DNA from: Pseudomonas sp. 8O
GTDB lineage: Bacteria; Pseudomonadota; Gammaproteobacteria; Pseudomonadales; Pseudomonadaceae
Assembly: GCF_902506495.1 (NCBI RefSeq)
Contig: NZ_LR733263.1
Location: forward strand, 413,372-477,371
DNA: 64,000 nt
Reading direction: 5' to 3'
Shown: positions 49,674-58,929 of the stretch, one piece after another
How the letters are laid out: every line of letters begins with the position of its first letter
How positions within the stretch are numbered: position 1 is the stretch's first letter
Translations under genes and position numbers: made by a program
The notes under the pieces: generated by a model
The model's database searches: none
Seen by the model: the letters and a program-made list of their open reading frames with translations, nothing else
Told to the model about the DNA's origin: nothing

Positions 49674-50213
49674 TCAGCGCCAGCGGCGCACCGACTTCTG
49701 GAAGAACAGGCTGTTGGGCACCTGCAACACGGCGCCGACAGCCTCCTCACTGAGATCCTGCAGGGTGGTGTAGAACAGGTTGATGGAGATCACCTTCCCT
49801 TTCACGCCCGGCTTGTCGGCGCTTTCGATGACCTCGACGGTATCCCCCAGGCGAAACGGCCCCATGGTGAAGATCAGCAGCGCGCAGAACATGTTAGACA
49901 GCACGCTCCAGATGGCGAAGAACGCCACCGCGGCGACAGCGGTGAAACCGGTCAGCGCCGTCCACAACACCGTCGCCGAAACCCCCAGGCGCTCGAGCAC
50001 CATGAGCAGCGCGCTGCCCATGATCAGCCAGCGCACCAGGCCCCGCAGCGGCTGCAGCACTTCGGCCGGCAACAGGCTGTAGCGCGCCCCAAGGCGACTG
50101 ATGGCGCGGGTAAGAATGCGCTGAGCGAGCCAGGCCAGCAGGATGATCAGCAACACCTGGCCGGTACGAATCAGCGGGTCGCGCCAGGCCGCCAACAGTT
50201 CAAGCTGTTCCAT
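49674..50213 (-). CDS. Short MscS-family mechanosensitive channel protein
   Basis: A 179-residue MscS protein with three helices (about 15-33, 55-75, 82-115) and the beta domain (PFRLGDTVEVIE, GKVISINLFYTTLQ, QVPNSLFFQ). It ends just after the PNS motif, so the C-terminal alpha/beta cage domain of full MscS (286 residues) is missing. The pore helix is alanine- and valine-rich (AVAAVAFFAIWSV) rather than glycine-rich. The ATG overlaps the stop of the ABC-F gene (TAATG). Whether it forms a channel alone is uncertain. Confidence 0.83.
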   Translation of the reverse strand: MEQLELLAAWRDPLIRTGQVLLIILLAWLAQRILTRAISRLGARYSLLPAEVLQPLRGLVRWLIMGSALLMVLERLGVSATVLWTALTGFTAVAAVAFFAIWSVLSNMFCALLIFTMGPFRLGDTVEVIESADKPGVKGKVISINLFYTTLQDLSEEAVGAVLQVPNSLFFQKSVRRWR

Positions 50214-52126
50214 TACTCGGCTTCCTCCAGTTGCTGCTGCAACGCCTCCAGGGTTTCCAGCGCCAACAGCCAGGCCTCCTCGAGTTCGGCCTCGCGGGCC
50301 TTGAGCTGTGCCTGTTCTGCAAGACACTCGCGCAGTTCGTCCTTGCGCGCGGACTCGTACAGACCGCTGTCACTCAACCGGGTTTCCACGGCGGCGAGCT
50401 TTTCCTGCACCTTGCCCAGCTCCTGTTCGAGCTTTTCCGCCTGTTTCTTGTGCGGGGCCAGTTGCTGGCGCAACGCCGCAGCAGCCTGGCGCTGGGCGCG
50501 CTTGTCGGTCTTGTCCGCCGCCCCTTCGACCTGCGCACTCGGTGGTGCCTGACGCTGACGGTAATCGACCAGCCAGCGCGCATAGTCATCGAGGTCGCCG
50601 TCGAACGGCACTACGCGCCCTTCAGCAACCAGCAGGAACTCGTCGGTGGTGCTTTTGAGCAGATGGCGATCGTGCGATACCACCACCACGGCGCCCGCGA
50701 ATTCCTGCAGGGCCATGGTCAGCGCCAGGCGCATTTCCAGATCCAGGTGGTTGGTCGGTTCGTCGAGCAGCAGCAGATTGGGCTTGCCCCAGGCGATCAG
50801 CGCCAGGGCCAGACGCGCCTTCTCCCCACCGGAGAAATTCACCACCGGCTCGTCGCAACGCGGGCCACGGAAGTCGAAGCCGCCGAGAAAATCGCGCAAG
50901 GTCTGCTCGCGCTCGCTGGGCGCCAGACGCTGCAGGTGCAGCAGCGGGCTGGCCTTGTCGTCCAGCGCATCGAGCTGGTGCTGGGCGAAATAGCCGATCA
51001 CCAGGTTCTCACCACGGCTCAGGCTGCCGCTCAGCGGCTGCAGTTCGGCCGACAGGTTCTTGATCAGCGTCGACTTGCCCGCGCCGTTGGGGCCGAGCAG
51101 GCCGATGCGCGCGCCCGGCACCAGGCTCAGCTTGACCTGCTGCAACACGGTCTTGTCACCGTAACCGAGGCGGCCTTCACTGAGGCTGAGTAGTGGCGTG
51201 GAGATCTTGTCGGCTTCGCGGAAGACGAAGTCGAAGGGCGAGTCGACATGTGCCGCGCTCAGCTCCTCCATGCGCTCCAGGGCCTTGATCCGGCTCTGTG
51301 CCTGACGCGCCTTGGTGGCCTGGGCCTTGAAGCGGGCGATGTATTTTTCCATGTGGGCGCGTTGCGCCTGCTGCTTCTCGTAGGCCTGTTGCTGCTGGGC
51401 CAGACGCTCGGCACGGGTACGCTCGAAGGCCGTATAGCCACCACGGTACAGCGTCAGCTTGCGCTGCTCGACATGGGCGACGTGATCGACCACGGCATCG
51501 AGAAAATCGCGGTCGTGGGAGATCAGCAACAGGGTGCCGGGGTAGCTTTGCAGCCAACCTTCCAGCCAGAGAATCGCATCCAGATCCAGGTGGTTGGTCG
51601 GTTCATCCAGCAGCAACAGGTCGGACGGGCACATCAGCGCCTGGGCCAGGTTCAGGCGCATGCGCCAACCGCCGGAGAAGTCGCCGACACGGCGGTCCAT
51701 CTGCGCATTCTCGAAACCCAGGCCGGCCAGCAGCTTGCGCGCGCGGGCATCGGCGGTATAGCCGTCGGCGCTGTCCAGTTCGCTGTGCAGGCGGGCGATG
51801 GCGGCGCCGTCGTGCGCCTGTTCGGCGGCAGCCAGTTCGGCCTGCACGCGGCGCAGGTTGTGATCGCCGTCGAGCACGTAATCCACCGCCAGACGATCGA
51901 GGGTGTCGACCTCCTGGCGCATATGGGCGATGCGCCAGTCACCGGGCAGCAGGCAATCGCCGGCATCAGGTGTCAGCTCTCCGCGCAGCAGGGCGAACAG
52001 GCTGGATTTACCGGCGCCATTGGCACCGATCAGTCCGGCCTTGTGGCCGGCGTGCAGGGTCAGCTCGGCGCCTTCGAGAAGGCGCTGCGGGCCACGCTGT
52101 AGAGTGAGGTTCTGGAGTCGGATCAT
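50213..52126 (-). CDS. ABC-F family ATPase (YheS-like)
   Basis: A 637-residue soluble protein with two ABC domains: GANGAGKSS, FSGGWRMRL and LLLLDEPTNHLDLD in the first (about 1-250), GPNGAGKST, FSGGEKARLA and LLLLDEPTNHLDLE in the second (about 310-535). The linker between them is a basic helical hairpin (about 235-300), and a C-terminal coiled coil follows. ABC-F proteins act on ribosomes; YheS is one of four E. coli paralogues. No membrane segments are present. Start chosen at MIRLQNLTLQRG. Confidence 0.93.
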   Translation of the reverse strand: MIRLQNLTLQRGPQRLLEGAELTLHAGHKAGLIGANGAGKSSLFALLRGELTPDAGDCLLPGDWRIAHMRQEVDTLDRLAVDYVLDGDHNLRRVQAELAAAEQAHDGAAIARLHSELDSADGYTADARARKLLAGLGFENAQMDRRVGDFSGGWRMRLNLAQALMCPSDLLLLDEPTNHLDLDAILWLEGWLQSYPGTLLLISHDRDFLDAVVDHVAHVEQRKLTLYRGGYTAFERTRAERLAQQQQAYEKQQAQRAHMEKYIARFKAQATKARQAQSRIKALERMEELSAAHVDSPFDFVFREADKISTPLLSLSEGRLGYGDKTVLQQVKLSLVPGARIGLLGPNGAGKSTLIKNLSAELQPLSGSLSRGENLVIGYFAQHQLDALDDKASPLLHLQRLAPSEREQTLRDFLGGFDFRGPRCDEPVVNFSGGEKARLALALIAWGKPNLLLLDEPTNHLDLEMRLALTMALQEFAGAVVVVSHDRHLLKSTTDEFLLVAEGRVVPFDGDLDDYARWLVDYRQRQAPPSAQVEGAADKTDKRAQRQAAAALRQQLAPHKKQAEKLEQELGKVQEKLAAVETRLSDSGLYESARKDELRECLAEQAQLKAREAELEEAWLLALETLEALQQQLEEAE

Positions 52127-52164
52127 AATGGCGGCGGAGTCTACCAAATCGCCCCGGAGGCCGC

Positions 52165-52608
52165 GTGCAGGATCTGTGGAATTTCGCCCTCGAACTCTAC
52201 GCCAGAGCAGGCGTGGAACAGGCCTGCCTGGAGTTGCAGGAAGCGGGTAACGACGTTTGCCTGCTGCTGACCGGCGCCTGGTTGCAGAGGCGTGGCGTGC
52301 GCTGCCTGGATGAACGCCTGCAAGCTCTGCAGGCATTAGCCGGCCCGTGGCAACGCGAGGTAGTCACGCCCTTGCGTCAGGTACGCCAAGACTGGCGCGC
52401 GAACGCAGGCCAGGATGCGGAACTCGCAGCCTTACGTGAGCAGGTCAAGAAACTGGAACTGCAGGCCGAACGGATATTGCTCGATCGTTTGCAGGCGCTG
52501 GCCGAGAACTGGCCAGACGAGGCAGGCGACAACGATTGGCTGGTGCGCCTGGCTGAAGGGAACAGCGCCACGCTGCAGGTGCTGCGCGGCGCCGTTGATC
52601 CCCCTTAG
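52165..52608 (+). CDS. TIGR02444 family protein
   Basis: A 147-residue helical protein beginning with GTG (QDLWNFALELYARAGVEQACLELQ region) after CCGGAGG. It matches the small TIGR02444 family found mainly in pseudomonads and relatives; no function is known. It has no signal peptide or membrane helix. It diverges from the ABC-F gene across only 38 bp, and its stop codon overlaps the algP stop on the opposite strand. Confidence 0.8.
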   Translation: MQDLWNFALELYARAGVEQACLELQEAGNDVCLLLTGAWLQRRGVRCLDERLQALQALAGPWQREVVTPLRQVRQDWRANAGQDAELAALREQVKKLELQAERILLDRLQALAENWPDEAGDNDWLVRLAEGNSATLQVLRGAVDPP

Positions 52609-53426
52609 GACGCGCTCGGAGTACCCGGGGCGGTGGCTCCATTGGTCGTCGCAGGAGCAGCAGGGGCTGCCGGAGCAACCGCTGCGGCGGCTGGCTTGGC
52701 CGGAGCCTTCTTCGCCGGCGCCTTCCCAGCGACTGGCTTCTTCACTACAGCCGGCTTGCTGGCTGGTTTGCTCGCGGGTTTTGCAGGCACAGCCTTGGCA
52801 GCCGGCTTAACAGCGGGCTTGGAGGCAGGTTTACTGGCCGCTGCGGGCTTGGCCGGTGCTTTTGCCGCAGCAGGCTTGGCGGCTGGCTTGGCGACGGGTT
52901 TGCTCGCCGGTTTGGTGGCAGCCGGCTTGGCCGGGGCTTGCTTCACTGGTGCCTTCGCAGCAGCCGGCTTCTTCGCCGCGACCGGTTTGCTGGTCGGCTT
53001 GACGGCTGGAGCAGCAGCTTTCGCTTCACGCACATCCAGCGCCTTGCCGGCCGCTTCCTTAACTTTGCCAACACCCTGCGCCAGCTTCAGGCTTTCCTGA
53101 GCATCACGCTTGAGCTGGGCGATGTAGGTGCGGGTTTCGCTCTGACGGGCCTTGAGCGCATCGAGCAACTCCTCCAGCTCGGCGACTGCATCCTTGGCCT
53201 TGCCTTGCGCCTTGGCCTTGCCGGCAACAGCGGCGTCCTGCAGTTTACTGCGAGCCTTGTGCAGTTTTTCCTGAGCCTTGCCGCGCTGTTTCTCCAGCTT
53301 GGCAAGCAGCTTCTCGGCGTCGATCAGCGCTTGCGAGCAAGCATTTTCCAGGTGCTCGAGCAGGCTGGTAGACAGTTGGTGCAGCAGGTGCAGCGGGGTA
53401 GTGATGGACTTCTTCTTGGCCGACAT
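52605..53426 (-). CDS. algP: Alginate regulatory protein AlgP (histone H1-like)
   Basis: A 273-residue basic protein in two parts. Residues 1-135 are a helical, coiled-coil-like phasin-type region; residues 136-265 are a low-complexity tail built from repeats of KPAA, AKPA and SKPA resembling histone H1 tails. P. aeruginosa AlgP (AlgR3) binds DNA and influences alginate expression (recalled); that tail is longer. The repetitive DNA makes this a likely site of repeat-number variation. AGGAGG precedes the ATG. Confidence 0.92.
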   Translation of the reverse strand: MSAKKKSITTPLHLLHQLSTSLLEHLENACSQALIDAEKLLAKLEKQRGKAQEKLHKARSKLQDAAVAGKAKAQGKAKDAVAELEELLDALKARQSETRTYIAQLKRDAQESLKLAQGVGKVKEAAGKALDVREAKAAAPAVKPTSKPVAAKKPAAAKAPVKQAPAKPAATKPASKPVAKPAAKPAAAKAPAKPAAASKPASKPAVKPAAKAVPAKPASKPASKPAVVKKPVAGKAPAKKAPAKPAAAAVAPAAPAAPATTNGATAPGTPSAS

Positions 53427-53562
53427 GGCGCGCCTCCTGGCGGATGTGAACGCGACCATACTAGACGCAGCCGCGAGGGCTCGCCATAGGCCTTTTAGCC
53501 ATGACAGCAAAGGCACTACTCGCCTGGCATAATCGGCAGCATCTTGATCGGGAGACATCGTC

Positions 53563-54210
53563 ATGAGCCGCGCCGTACTAGCCGCCCTCGCTATCTGTTG
53601 CAGCCTGGGCGTGCAGGCTGACCAGCACGAGCAGGATCTGGCCTACAGCCTCGGCGTGCGCCTTGGCGAGCGCCTGCATGAAGAGGTGCCAGACCTGCCG
53701 CTGAGCGAGCTGATCGAAGGCTTGCGCCAGGCCTACGAGGGCAAGCCCCTGCGACTCGACGCCAGCCGGATCGAGCAGCTGCTCGATGAGCACGAAACGC
53801 GTATCGAAGCCTCACCGCAGCGCCATAGCAGGGCCATCGAGGCGCAGCAGCGTTTTCTCGCCGAACAAAGCCGCCGCCCTGACGTGCGGGCAATGACCAA
53901 CGGCGTGCTGGTGACCGAGCTCAGCCCCGGCAACGGTCCCACACCCACCGCTCGCAGCCGAGTACAGGTGAGCTACCGAGGCGAACTGGCGGACGGCAGC
54001 GTCTTCGACGAGAGCAGCACACCGCAGTGGTTCCGCCTGGACAGCCTGATCGGCGGCTGGCGCAGCGCGTTGCTGCAAATGCCGAAAGGCGCTCACTGGC
54101 GCCTGGTGATTCCGTCGGATCAGGCTTACGGGGAGGAAGGCGCGGGTGACCTGATACCACCCTATGCGCCACTGGTGTTCGATCTACGCTTGCTCGACGT
54201 GGCCGACTGA
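53563..54210 (+). CDS. FKBP-type peptidyl-prolyl isomerase
   Basis: A 215-residue secreted or periplasmic isomerase. Residues 1-19 form a signal peptide (ending VQA), 22-105 an FkpA/Mip-type N-terminal dimerisation helix region, and about 118-213 the FKBP domain with VQVSYRGELADGSVFDES and IPSDQAYGEEGAGDLIPP. The conserved aromatic pocket residues are mostly there, although the usual WxxG-like segment reads FRLDSLIGGW. It diverges from algP. Confidence 0.92.
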   Translation: MSRAVLAALAICCSLGVQADQHEQDLAYSLGVRLGERLHEEVPDLPLSELIEGLRQAYEGKPLRLDASRIEQLLDEHETRIEASPQRHSRAIEAQQRFLAEQSRRPDVRAMTNGVLVTELSPGNGPTPTARSRVQVSYRGELADGSVFDESSTPQWFRLDSLIGGWRSALLQMPKGAHWRLVIPSDQAYGEEGAGDLIPPYAPLVFDLRLLDVAD

Positions 54211-54257
54211 GCGTCGGCCTGTCGGCCTGATACCGATCCGACAAGACGCGGCCCTGC

Positions 54258-54340
54258 GTAGGAACCCCGCCCCGGGGCGAAGCTTTTCAAGTGCGTTCAA
54301 GTGCGCACCGTCCTGATTCGCAGCGAGGCGCCGCTCCTAC
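54258..54340. repeat. Dispersed GTAGGA...TCCTAC repeat
   Basis: GTAGGA and TCCTAC bound an 83-bp unit with CGCCCCGGGGCG and GGCGCCG internal palindromes. The surrounding gap between the FKBP gene and algQ contains no gene. It resembles the common TGTAGGAGCGGC-type repeats of pseudomonads (recalled). Confidence 0.5.
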
Positions 54341-54383
54341 AAACTTGATGCGTCGACGCTTAGCTGATTGGCATCAACCTGAA

Positions 54384-54403
54384 GGCCCGGAGTGCTCCGG
54401 GCC
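54384..54403 (-). terminator. Hairpin after algQ
   Basis: GGCCCGGAG-tg-CTCCGGGCC is a 9-bp perfect stem 15 bases past the algQ stop. The following bases on the minus strand are not U-rich, so it may be only a stabilising stem. Confidence 0.5.
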
Positions 54404-54418
54404 ATTGCCAGCACGAGT

Positions 54419-54892
54419 TCAGAGCGCTTCGGCGGCCTGTTCCTGATGCGCGTTGTGCAGCACTTCGATCAGGCAGTCTTCCAGTTCGAAGCGCTCGTGC
54501 AGCAACTGCCCCAGATGATTGAGCTCCGCCACCAGCGACGTGCTGTCGCGGCAATCGCCGTTGTCGCAGTGATCGTTGAAGGTCAGCGCGACCGCCGTAA
54601 TGGCTTCGATGCGTGGGTAGATCTGCTTGGCCAGTTCCAGACCACGCTGATCATTGAAGGCCTTGGCCTCGTTGGTCAGCTGCTCGTAGACCTCAAAGTG
54701 TCCAGCAGACACGTAGTCCACCAGCAACTCGCAGAACCCCTGCAGAGACTCACCGTTGATGGCTGGCGCCTGCGGCGCTTTGGTAAGGGCGGTGTAAGCC
54801 AGCACAAGTTCGCGGCGTTCACCAAGCCAGCGGTCAATCAACTGGTGAACCCCACCCCAACGTTCCTGTGCGTTCTGGCAACTCTCAAGCAT
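54419..54892 (-). CDS. algQ: Anti-sigma-70 factor AlgQ (Rsd family)
   Basis: A 157-residue helical-bundle protein of the Rsd/AlgQ family. It binds region 4 of sigma-70 and shifts RNA polymerase towards alternative sigma factors; in P. aeruginosa AlgQ affects alginate, siderophore and virulence genes (known). Family segments are [17 protein letters not shown] at the start and [15 protein letters not shown] near the end. It lies between algP/FKBP and dsbB/dsbH as in P. aeruginosa. Confidence 0.94.
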   Translation of the reverse strand: MLESCQNAQERWGGVHQLIDRWLGERRELVLAYTALTKAPQAPAINGESLQGFCELLVDYVSAGHFEVYEQLTNEAKAFNDQRGLELAKQIYPRIEAITAVALTFNDHCDNGDCRDSTSLVAELNHLGQLLHERFELEDCLIEVLHNAHQEQAAEAL

Positions 54893-55090
54893 GATGAACC
54901 TCGCTTCCCTTATCGATAATGCCTGTTATACGTCCGCTCCCGAGACGTTATTCTGTCAATCGGTGCTTGGCCTTGGGAAGGCAACCGCAAAATGGCATTT
55001 TTCCGGCGGTGCGTGCGAGCCAGATTATGCCCGTGGGCACCCACCATCAAGGCATCGCCGCGAGAAAGTTTCATACGAGCGTTTAATCTC

Positions 55091-55113
55091 GAAGCCACGA
55101 CCCGCGTGGCTTC
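55091..55113 (-). terminator. Terminator-like hairpin after dsbB
   Basis: GAAGCCACG-acccg-CGTGGCTTC forms a 9-bp perfect stem 16 bases past the dsbB stop. The 3' side on the minus strand reads GAGATTAAAC, only weakly U-rich. The rest of the 236-bp gap to algQ shows no gene. Confidence 0.6.
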
Positions 55114-55128
55114 GTGCAATTCGCATTC

Positions 55129-55620
55129 TCAATTGCGACGCAGCAGCTGGAACAGGCAAAACCCGAGCATGCCGATGAAACCAAGCAGGCTCCACTCGGG
55201 GATGCTCATGCCGAACAGCGTCCAGTTGACCTCAGCACAGTCCGCCGTACCACGGAACACCTTGCTGACGATCTCCTGCAGAGGAAAAGCCTCGATCATG
55301 TACTCAAGACCCGGCAGGCAAGCTTCGAGCTGGTCGGCTGGCACGCTCTGCAGCCAGATCTGCCGGCCGGCGGTAGCGGCACCAGCACCGGCAAACAGCA
55401 AGGCCAGCACGGCGTAGATGCGGCGGCCGAAACTACCGGGGCCATGGATCGCTGCGATCAGGCAGACCACGCCGAACAGAATCACGCAGATACGCTGTAA
55501 CACGCACATCGGGCAGGGTTCCAGCCCGACGACATGTTCCAGATAAAGGGCAACCGCCATCAGCATTACGCAGCCGATGAATGCCAGGAAAAACAGGGGA
55601 CGCGGGCTGGCCAAGTGCAT
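55129..55620 (-). CDS. dsbH: Disulfide bond formation protein DsbB (DsbH-type)
   Basis: A 163-residue four-helix membrane protein that reoxidises DsbA and passes electrons to quinone. The first periplasmic loop has Cys36-Pro-Met-Cys39; the second has Cys101 and Cys128 (EACLPG and TADCAE). All four redox cysteines are present. Pseudomonads have two DsbB proteins; the one next to algQ is called DsbH in P. aeruginosa. The ATG is chosen by family length; the frame runs upstream. Confidence 0.93.
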   Translation of the reverse strand: MHLASPRPLFFLAFIGCVMLMAVALYLEHVVGLEPCPMCVLQRICVILFGVVCLIAAIHGPGSFGRRIYAVLALLFAGAGAATAGRQIWLQSVPADQLEACLPGLEYMIEAFPLQEIVSKVFRGTADCAEVNWTLFGMSIPEWSLLGFIGMLGFCLFQLLRRN

Positions 55621-55771
55621 GGTGGCTCCGGGAGGGAAATCGAGGGCAGTACGGTAGAGGAAAGCGAGGGCGCCTTTCAAGGCGCCCCATGAATCAGAGC
55701 AGGCTATTCATCATGCCCGAACGCCCCTCCGTCCGCACAGCGAGCCAGCTGTGGCAATCGGCCGCATCCGT

Positions 55772-57019
55772 TCAGACTGTCACGCCCTGCGGTTGCGGCA
55801 GCGGCGGCAAGCCCTGATGCAGCAGGCCGAGACTTTCCAGCAACAGCTGATTGCTGCGTTCCAACTCGCCCAGTTGCGCCAGCAGACGCGCCAGCTCTGC
55901 GCAGGTCTCCGGGTGGCGCTCGATTTTCAGACTGGTCTCGAAATAATCACGCGCCTTGCCCCACAACTGGTTCTGCAGGCACAGGCGGCCCAGGCTCAGC
56001 AACAAGGCAGGGTCCTGCGGATGCTGCTTGAGCCAGAGCTCGGCCGTTTGCAGCTGACGCGCCGGGTCGGCGCCACGCAGCACACCGTAAAAACGGGCCA
56101 GACGGCTGTCGTAACCGCGCTTGAGCGCGCTACGCAGAACCTCCTCGGCTTCTTCCTGCGCCCCCAGTCGACGCAGTTGCTCGACATAGGTGGCGATCAG
56201 CTCAGGCTCCTGACGCAGCGGCGCGGAGAGTTGCTGCCAGGCTTGTGTCAGCGGCTGCAGTGCGGTTTCGCCATGGCCCTGACCAGCCAGGCCGGCATCG
56301 GCCAGGCGACCGCGCCAGGTCTCGCGCTCCAACTCATCGAGTTCTGCTGCAGGCAACGCCTTTTCCTTGCGCAACTCGGGCAGCAAGCCGAGCAGCGCCG
56401 ACCAGTCCTGACGCTGCAGATACAGGCGCTGCAGCTGACGCAGCACCAGATGGTGCCCCGGGTGACGCTCACGCATGACCTGCAGGGTTTGCAGCGCCGC
56501 ATCAGTGTCGCCACGGTTGCGTTGCAGCTCGGCGTGGGTCAGAGCGATCGCCAATTCGGCCTGGGGTTGCTTGTTCAGTGCGCGTTCGAGCAATGCGTCG
56601 CTCTGCTCGTGTTCTCCAAGCTTGCTGGCGGCCCGAGCAGCGCCAAGGTAGTACATCAATGGCTGACTGTCGGCTTCGGCGGCACGGGTCAGCTGGCGCT
56701 GGGCACGTGCCCAGCGACCTTCGGCCAGATCGAGCATGCCCTGCTCGGAAGCCAGGCGCACACGACGGTTGCGATGCAGGCGCGACCAGGGGTTAGCCAG
56801 CCGCGTCGAACTGAGCAACAAACGCAACATCCACTTGATCAGGTAGTACAGCACCACCACGACCACCAGCAAGCCAAGGAACGCCCACAGGCCGGACTGG
56901 TAGCGAAAGCCCTTGTAGGCGAACAGCACATAACCGCGATCAGCCTCGATGGCCAGACTGAGCAGATACAGCCCGGCGGCGACGACCAGCAATAACAGAA
57001 GCCAGATCAGGCGTCTCAT
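55772..57019 (-). CDS. hemY: HemY-like TPR membrane protein
   Basis: A 415-residue inner-membrane protein with two N-terminal helices (about 3-20 and 43-62) followed by a HemY N-domain and TPR-like helices to the end. Unlike the oxygen-dependent protoporphyrinogen oxidase also called HemY, this proteobacterial protein has no FAD motif and its biochemical role is uncertain. It overlaps the hemX stop by four bases (ATGA) and ends the fimS-algR-hemC-hemD-hemX-hemY gene string. Confidence 0.9.
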   Translation of the reverse strand: MRRLIWLLLLLVVAAGLYLLSLAIEADRGYVLFAYKGFRYQSGLWAFLGLLVVVVVLYYLIKWMLRLLLSSTRLANPWSRLHRNRRVRLASEQGMLDLAEGRWARAQRQLTRAAEADSQPLMYYLGAARAASKLGEHEQSDALLERALNKQPQAELAIALTHAELQRNRGDTDAALQTLQVMRERHPGHHLVLRQLQRLYLQRQDWSALLGLLPELRKEKALPAAELDELERETWRGRLADAGLAGQGHGETALQPLTQAWQQLSAPLRQEPELIATYVEQLRRLGAQEEAEEVLRSALKRGYDSRLARFYGVLRGADPARQLQTAELWLKQHPQDPALLLSLGRLCLQNQLWGKARDYFETSLKIERHPETCAELARLLAQLGELERSNQLLLESLGLLHQGLPPLPQPQGVTV

Positions 57020-58146
57020 TGCGCCTCCTCGGCCGCAGCGGCCCCCTGCCGGCGTTGCGCCTGTTTGCGTTGCAGGTAGGCCTGCAGCGCATCGAGCGAC
57101 TCGCTCAGGTCCGGCACCTTGACCTCGATGCTGGCGTCAGCCAGCTCGGTGAAGCGCTGGCGCAGCGCACGGCTGTCCGGGTTGTCCAGGTTGAAATGGG
57201 CGTCGAGGATTTCCTCGGCCTGCTTCAGCGACTGCTTGTACACACCGGTCTGACCATGCAGCGCAGCCCATTGCGCCTGTTCCAACGCCAGCGACAGACT
57301 CAGGCGAACCTGCGACAGGCTTTGCCCGGACAGCAACGGACGCACGTTGCGATCGGCGTCGAACTCGATGCGGAAGTAGTCGGAGAGCTTCTTCACCCAC
57401 TCGCTCCACCAGGCACTGCCGTCGCCTTCGGCTGCCAGATCGGAGAGCACGTCGCCCTGCCCTTCGAAGGTCGGCGCCAGGGGATTGAGCGTTGCCGCCT
57501 GCTCACGCAGGGCACCCAACTGCAGGAACAGACCGACACGATCCGGGCGCGCCGTGGTGCGCAGGGCTTCGAGACTACGGCTGAGCTGCTCGCGCGCAGC
57601 GAAGGCGGCAGGGTCGTCCTGCTCGCGGAGAATTTCATCAGCGGCCAGCACCAGCGCTTCGGCGCTGGCGACATCCTGCAGCGCGGACAACCTCAAGGTG
57701 GCCAATCGCAGTAGGTGTTCAGCCTCATCCAAGCGCCAATCCTGGCGACTGCCATCGAGCACGCTTTCCAGGCGCTGACTCATGCGCTGCTGATCGCTCT
57801 GCAGGTTGGCCAGCAGGCGGCGACGCTCGTCCAGTTCAGCCGCACTGGGCAGGGCGGACAGGCGCGAATCGAGGCGCTGAGCCAATTCGTCCACTTTCTT
57901 CGCGCTGTCGTCGCGGGTGCGCTGCAGGTCTTCGGCCTGCTGCTGGTCCCGGCTCTGCATTTCATGCAATTGCCAGAGGCTCCAGCCGCCGGCACCTGCA
58001 CCTGCCAGACCAATCAGCAGGGCGAACGCGGCAAGGCCGCTACCACCGCTGCGCGATGCCTTCACCGGTGGCGGTGTGGGTGTGGGTTTCACGGCTTCGT
58101 TGGCCGGTTTTTCTTCTGGCGTGTTCGGGGTGGATGCTTCGCTCAC
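57016..58146 (-). CDS. hemX: HemX-like membrane-anchored coiled-coil protein
   Basis: A 376-residue protein with a proline-rich cytoplasmic start (PTPTPPPVK), one transmembrane helix (about 37-58) and a long periplasmic coiled coil and helical domain. E. coli HemX was named as a uroporphyrinogen III methyltransferase, but no methyltransferase motif exists; the function is unknown. The start is GTG after AAGGA. It lies 12 bp after hemD and overlaps hemY, so it belongs to the haem operon. Confidence 0.88.
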   Translation of the reverse strand: MSEASTPNTPEEKPANEAVKPTPTPPPVKASRSGGSGLAAFALLIGLAGAGAGGWSLWQLHEMQSRDQQQAEDLQRTRDDSAKKVDELAQRLDSRLSALPSAAELDERRRLLANLQSDQQRMSQRLESVLDGSRQDWRLDEAEHLLRLATLRLSALQDVASAEALVLAADEILREQDDPAAFAAREQLSRSLEALRTTARPDRVGLFLQLGALREQAATLNPLAPTFEGQGDVLSDLAAEGDGSAWWSEWVKKLSDYFRIEFDADRNVRPLLSGQSLSQVRLSLSLALEQAQWAALHGQTGVYKQSLKQAEEILDAHFNLDNPDSRALRQRFTELADASIEVKVPDLSESLDALQAYLQRKQAQRRQGAAAAEEAQ

Positions 58147-58158
58147 GTATCCGTCCTT

Positions 58159-58929
58159 TTAGAGGGCGGCAGCCGGAAACTGCTCCAAAGCTGCCTGCAA
58201 GGCCGCGGCACTGGCGCCGCGACAGTCCACAACGATCTGTGCACCCGCAGCGTGAGCCTGTTCGGCGACACGCGGGCTGGGTACGAACAAGGGTAGCCGA
58301 GCCAACGCCGGCCAGTCATCGCCGGCTAGCTGCAGCAGATGTTCAAAACCCTGCCCACTGCTGACAACCAGGCCATTCAGGCGTTCCGCTCGCACCTGTC
58401 GGCTCAGCTCCCCCGACGCGTACTGTGGCAGCACGCGGCGATACAGTGGCAGATAGTCGACCGTCACGCCTTGGCCGCGCAAGCGCTCGGCGAGTAATTC
58501 TCGGCCACCCTCGCCACGCAGGATCAGCACGCGCGGCGTAGATGTCGCGATAATGGCCTGCTGCAATGCAGGCAGAGCGAGCAACGCTTCGCTGTCATCG
58601 CCCGAGCCTGGAAAATGCACGCACAAGCCTTGCTCGGCGAGTACCGCAGCGGTAGCGGCGCCGACACTGAACCAGGGCAGATCGGGCGTCGGCGCTCCAT
58701 GCTGCGCCAGGCGCTGCAGGCCAATCCGGGCTGCCGGTTTGCTGACCACGATCACCGCGCAGTAGCGCTGCAACTCGGCAAAGGTGCTGCGCTGCTCGGG
58801 TGTCTCGTCCAGCGTCTCGATGGCCAGCAGCGGCATGCAGTGGCTGGCGATCCCCTGCGCGGCCAGGGTCTGCGCCAGCGCCGCACAGTCCTCGGCAGGA
58901 CGGGTCAGCAACAGGCGCCAAGCGCTCAA
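58159..58929 (-). CDS. hemD: Uroporphyrinogen-III synthase
   Basis: A 256-residue enzyme that closes hydroxymethylbilane with inversion of ring D. Two alpha/beta domains are visible: [21 protein letters not shown] at the N-terminus (a landmark of the family) and [19 protein letters not shown] near residue 135. The start appears to be TTG, overlapping the hemC stop by four bases (TTGA); no ATG fits the family N-terminus. This coupled non-ATG start should keep synthase levels tied to HemC. Confidence 0.9.
   Translation of the reverse strand: MSAWRLLLTRPAEDCAALAQTLAAQGIASHCMPLLAIETLDETPEQRSTFAELQRYCAVIVVSKPAARIGLQRLAQHGAPTPDLPWFSVGAATAAVLAEQGLCVHFPGSGDDSEALLALPALQQAIIATSTPRVLILRGEGGRELLAERLRGQGVTVDYLPLYRRVLPQYASGELSRQVRAERLNGLVVSSGQGFEHLLQLAGDDWPALARLPLFVPSPRVAEQAHAAGAQIVVDCRGASAAALQAALEQFPAAAL

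Noticed and set aside
52640..53010. Repetitive DNA resembling a tandem repeat or CRISPR-like array
   Set aside because: The periodicity is the KPAA-type coding repeat of algP; there are no constant repeats with variable spacers.
54910..55119. 69-codon minus-strand frame between dsbB and algQ
   Set aside because: It includes the terminator hairpin, has no ribosome site, and the product looks like random basic sequence.
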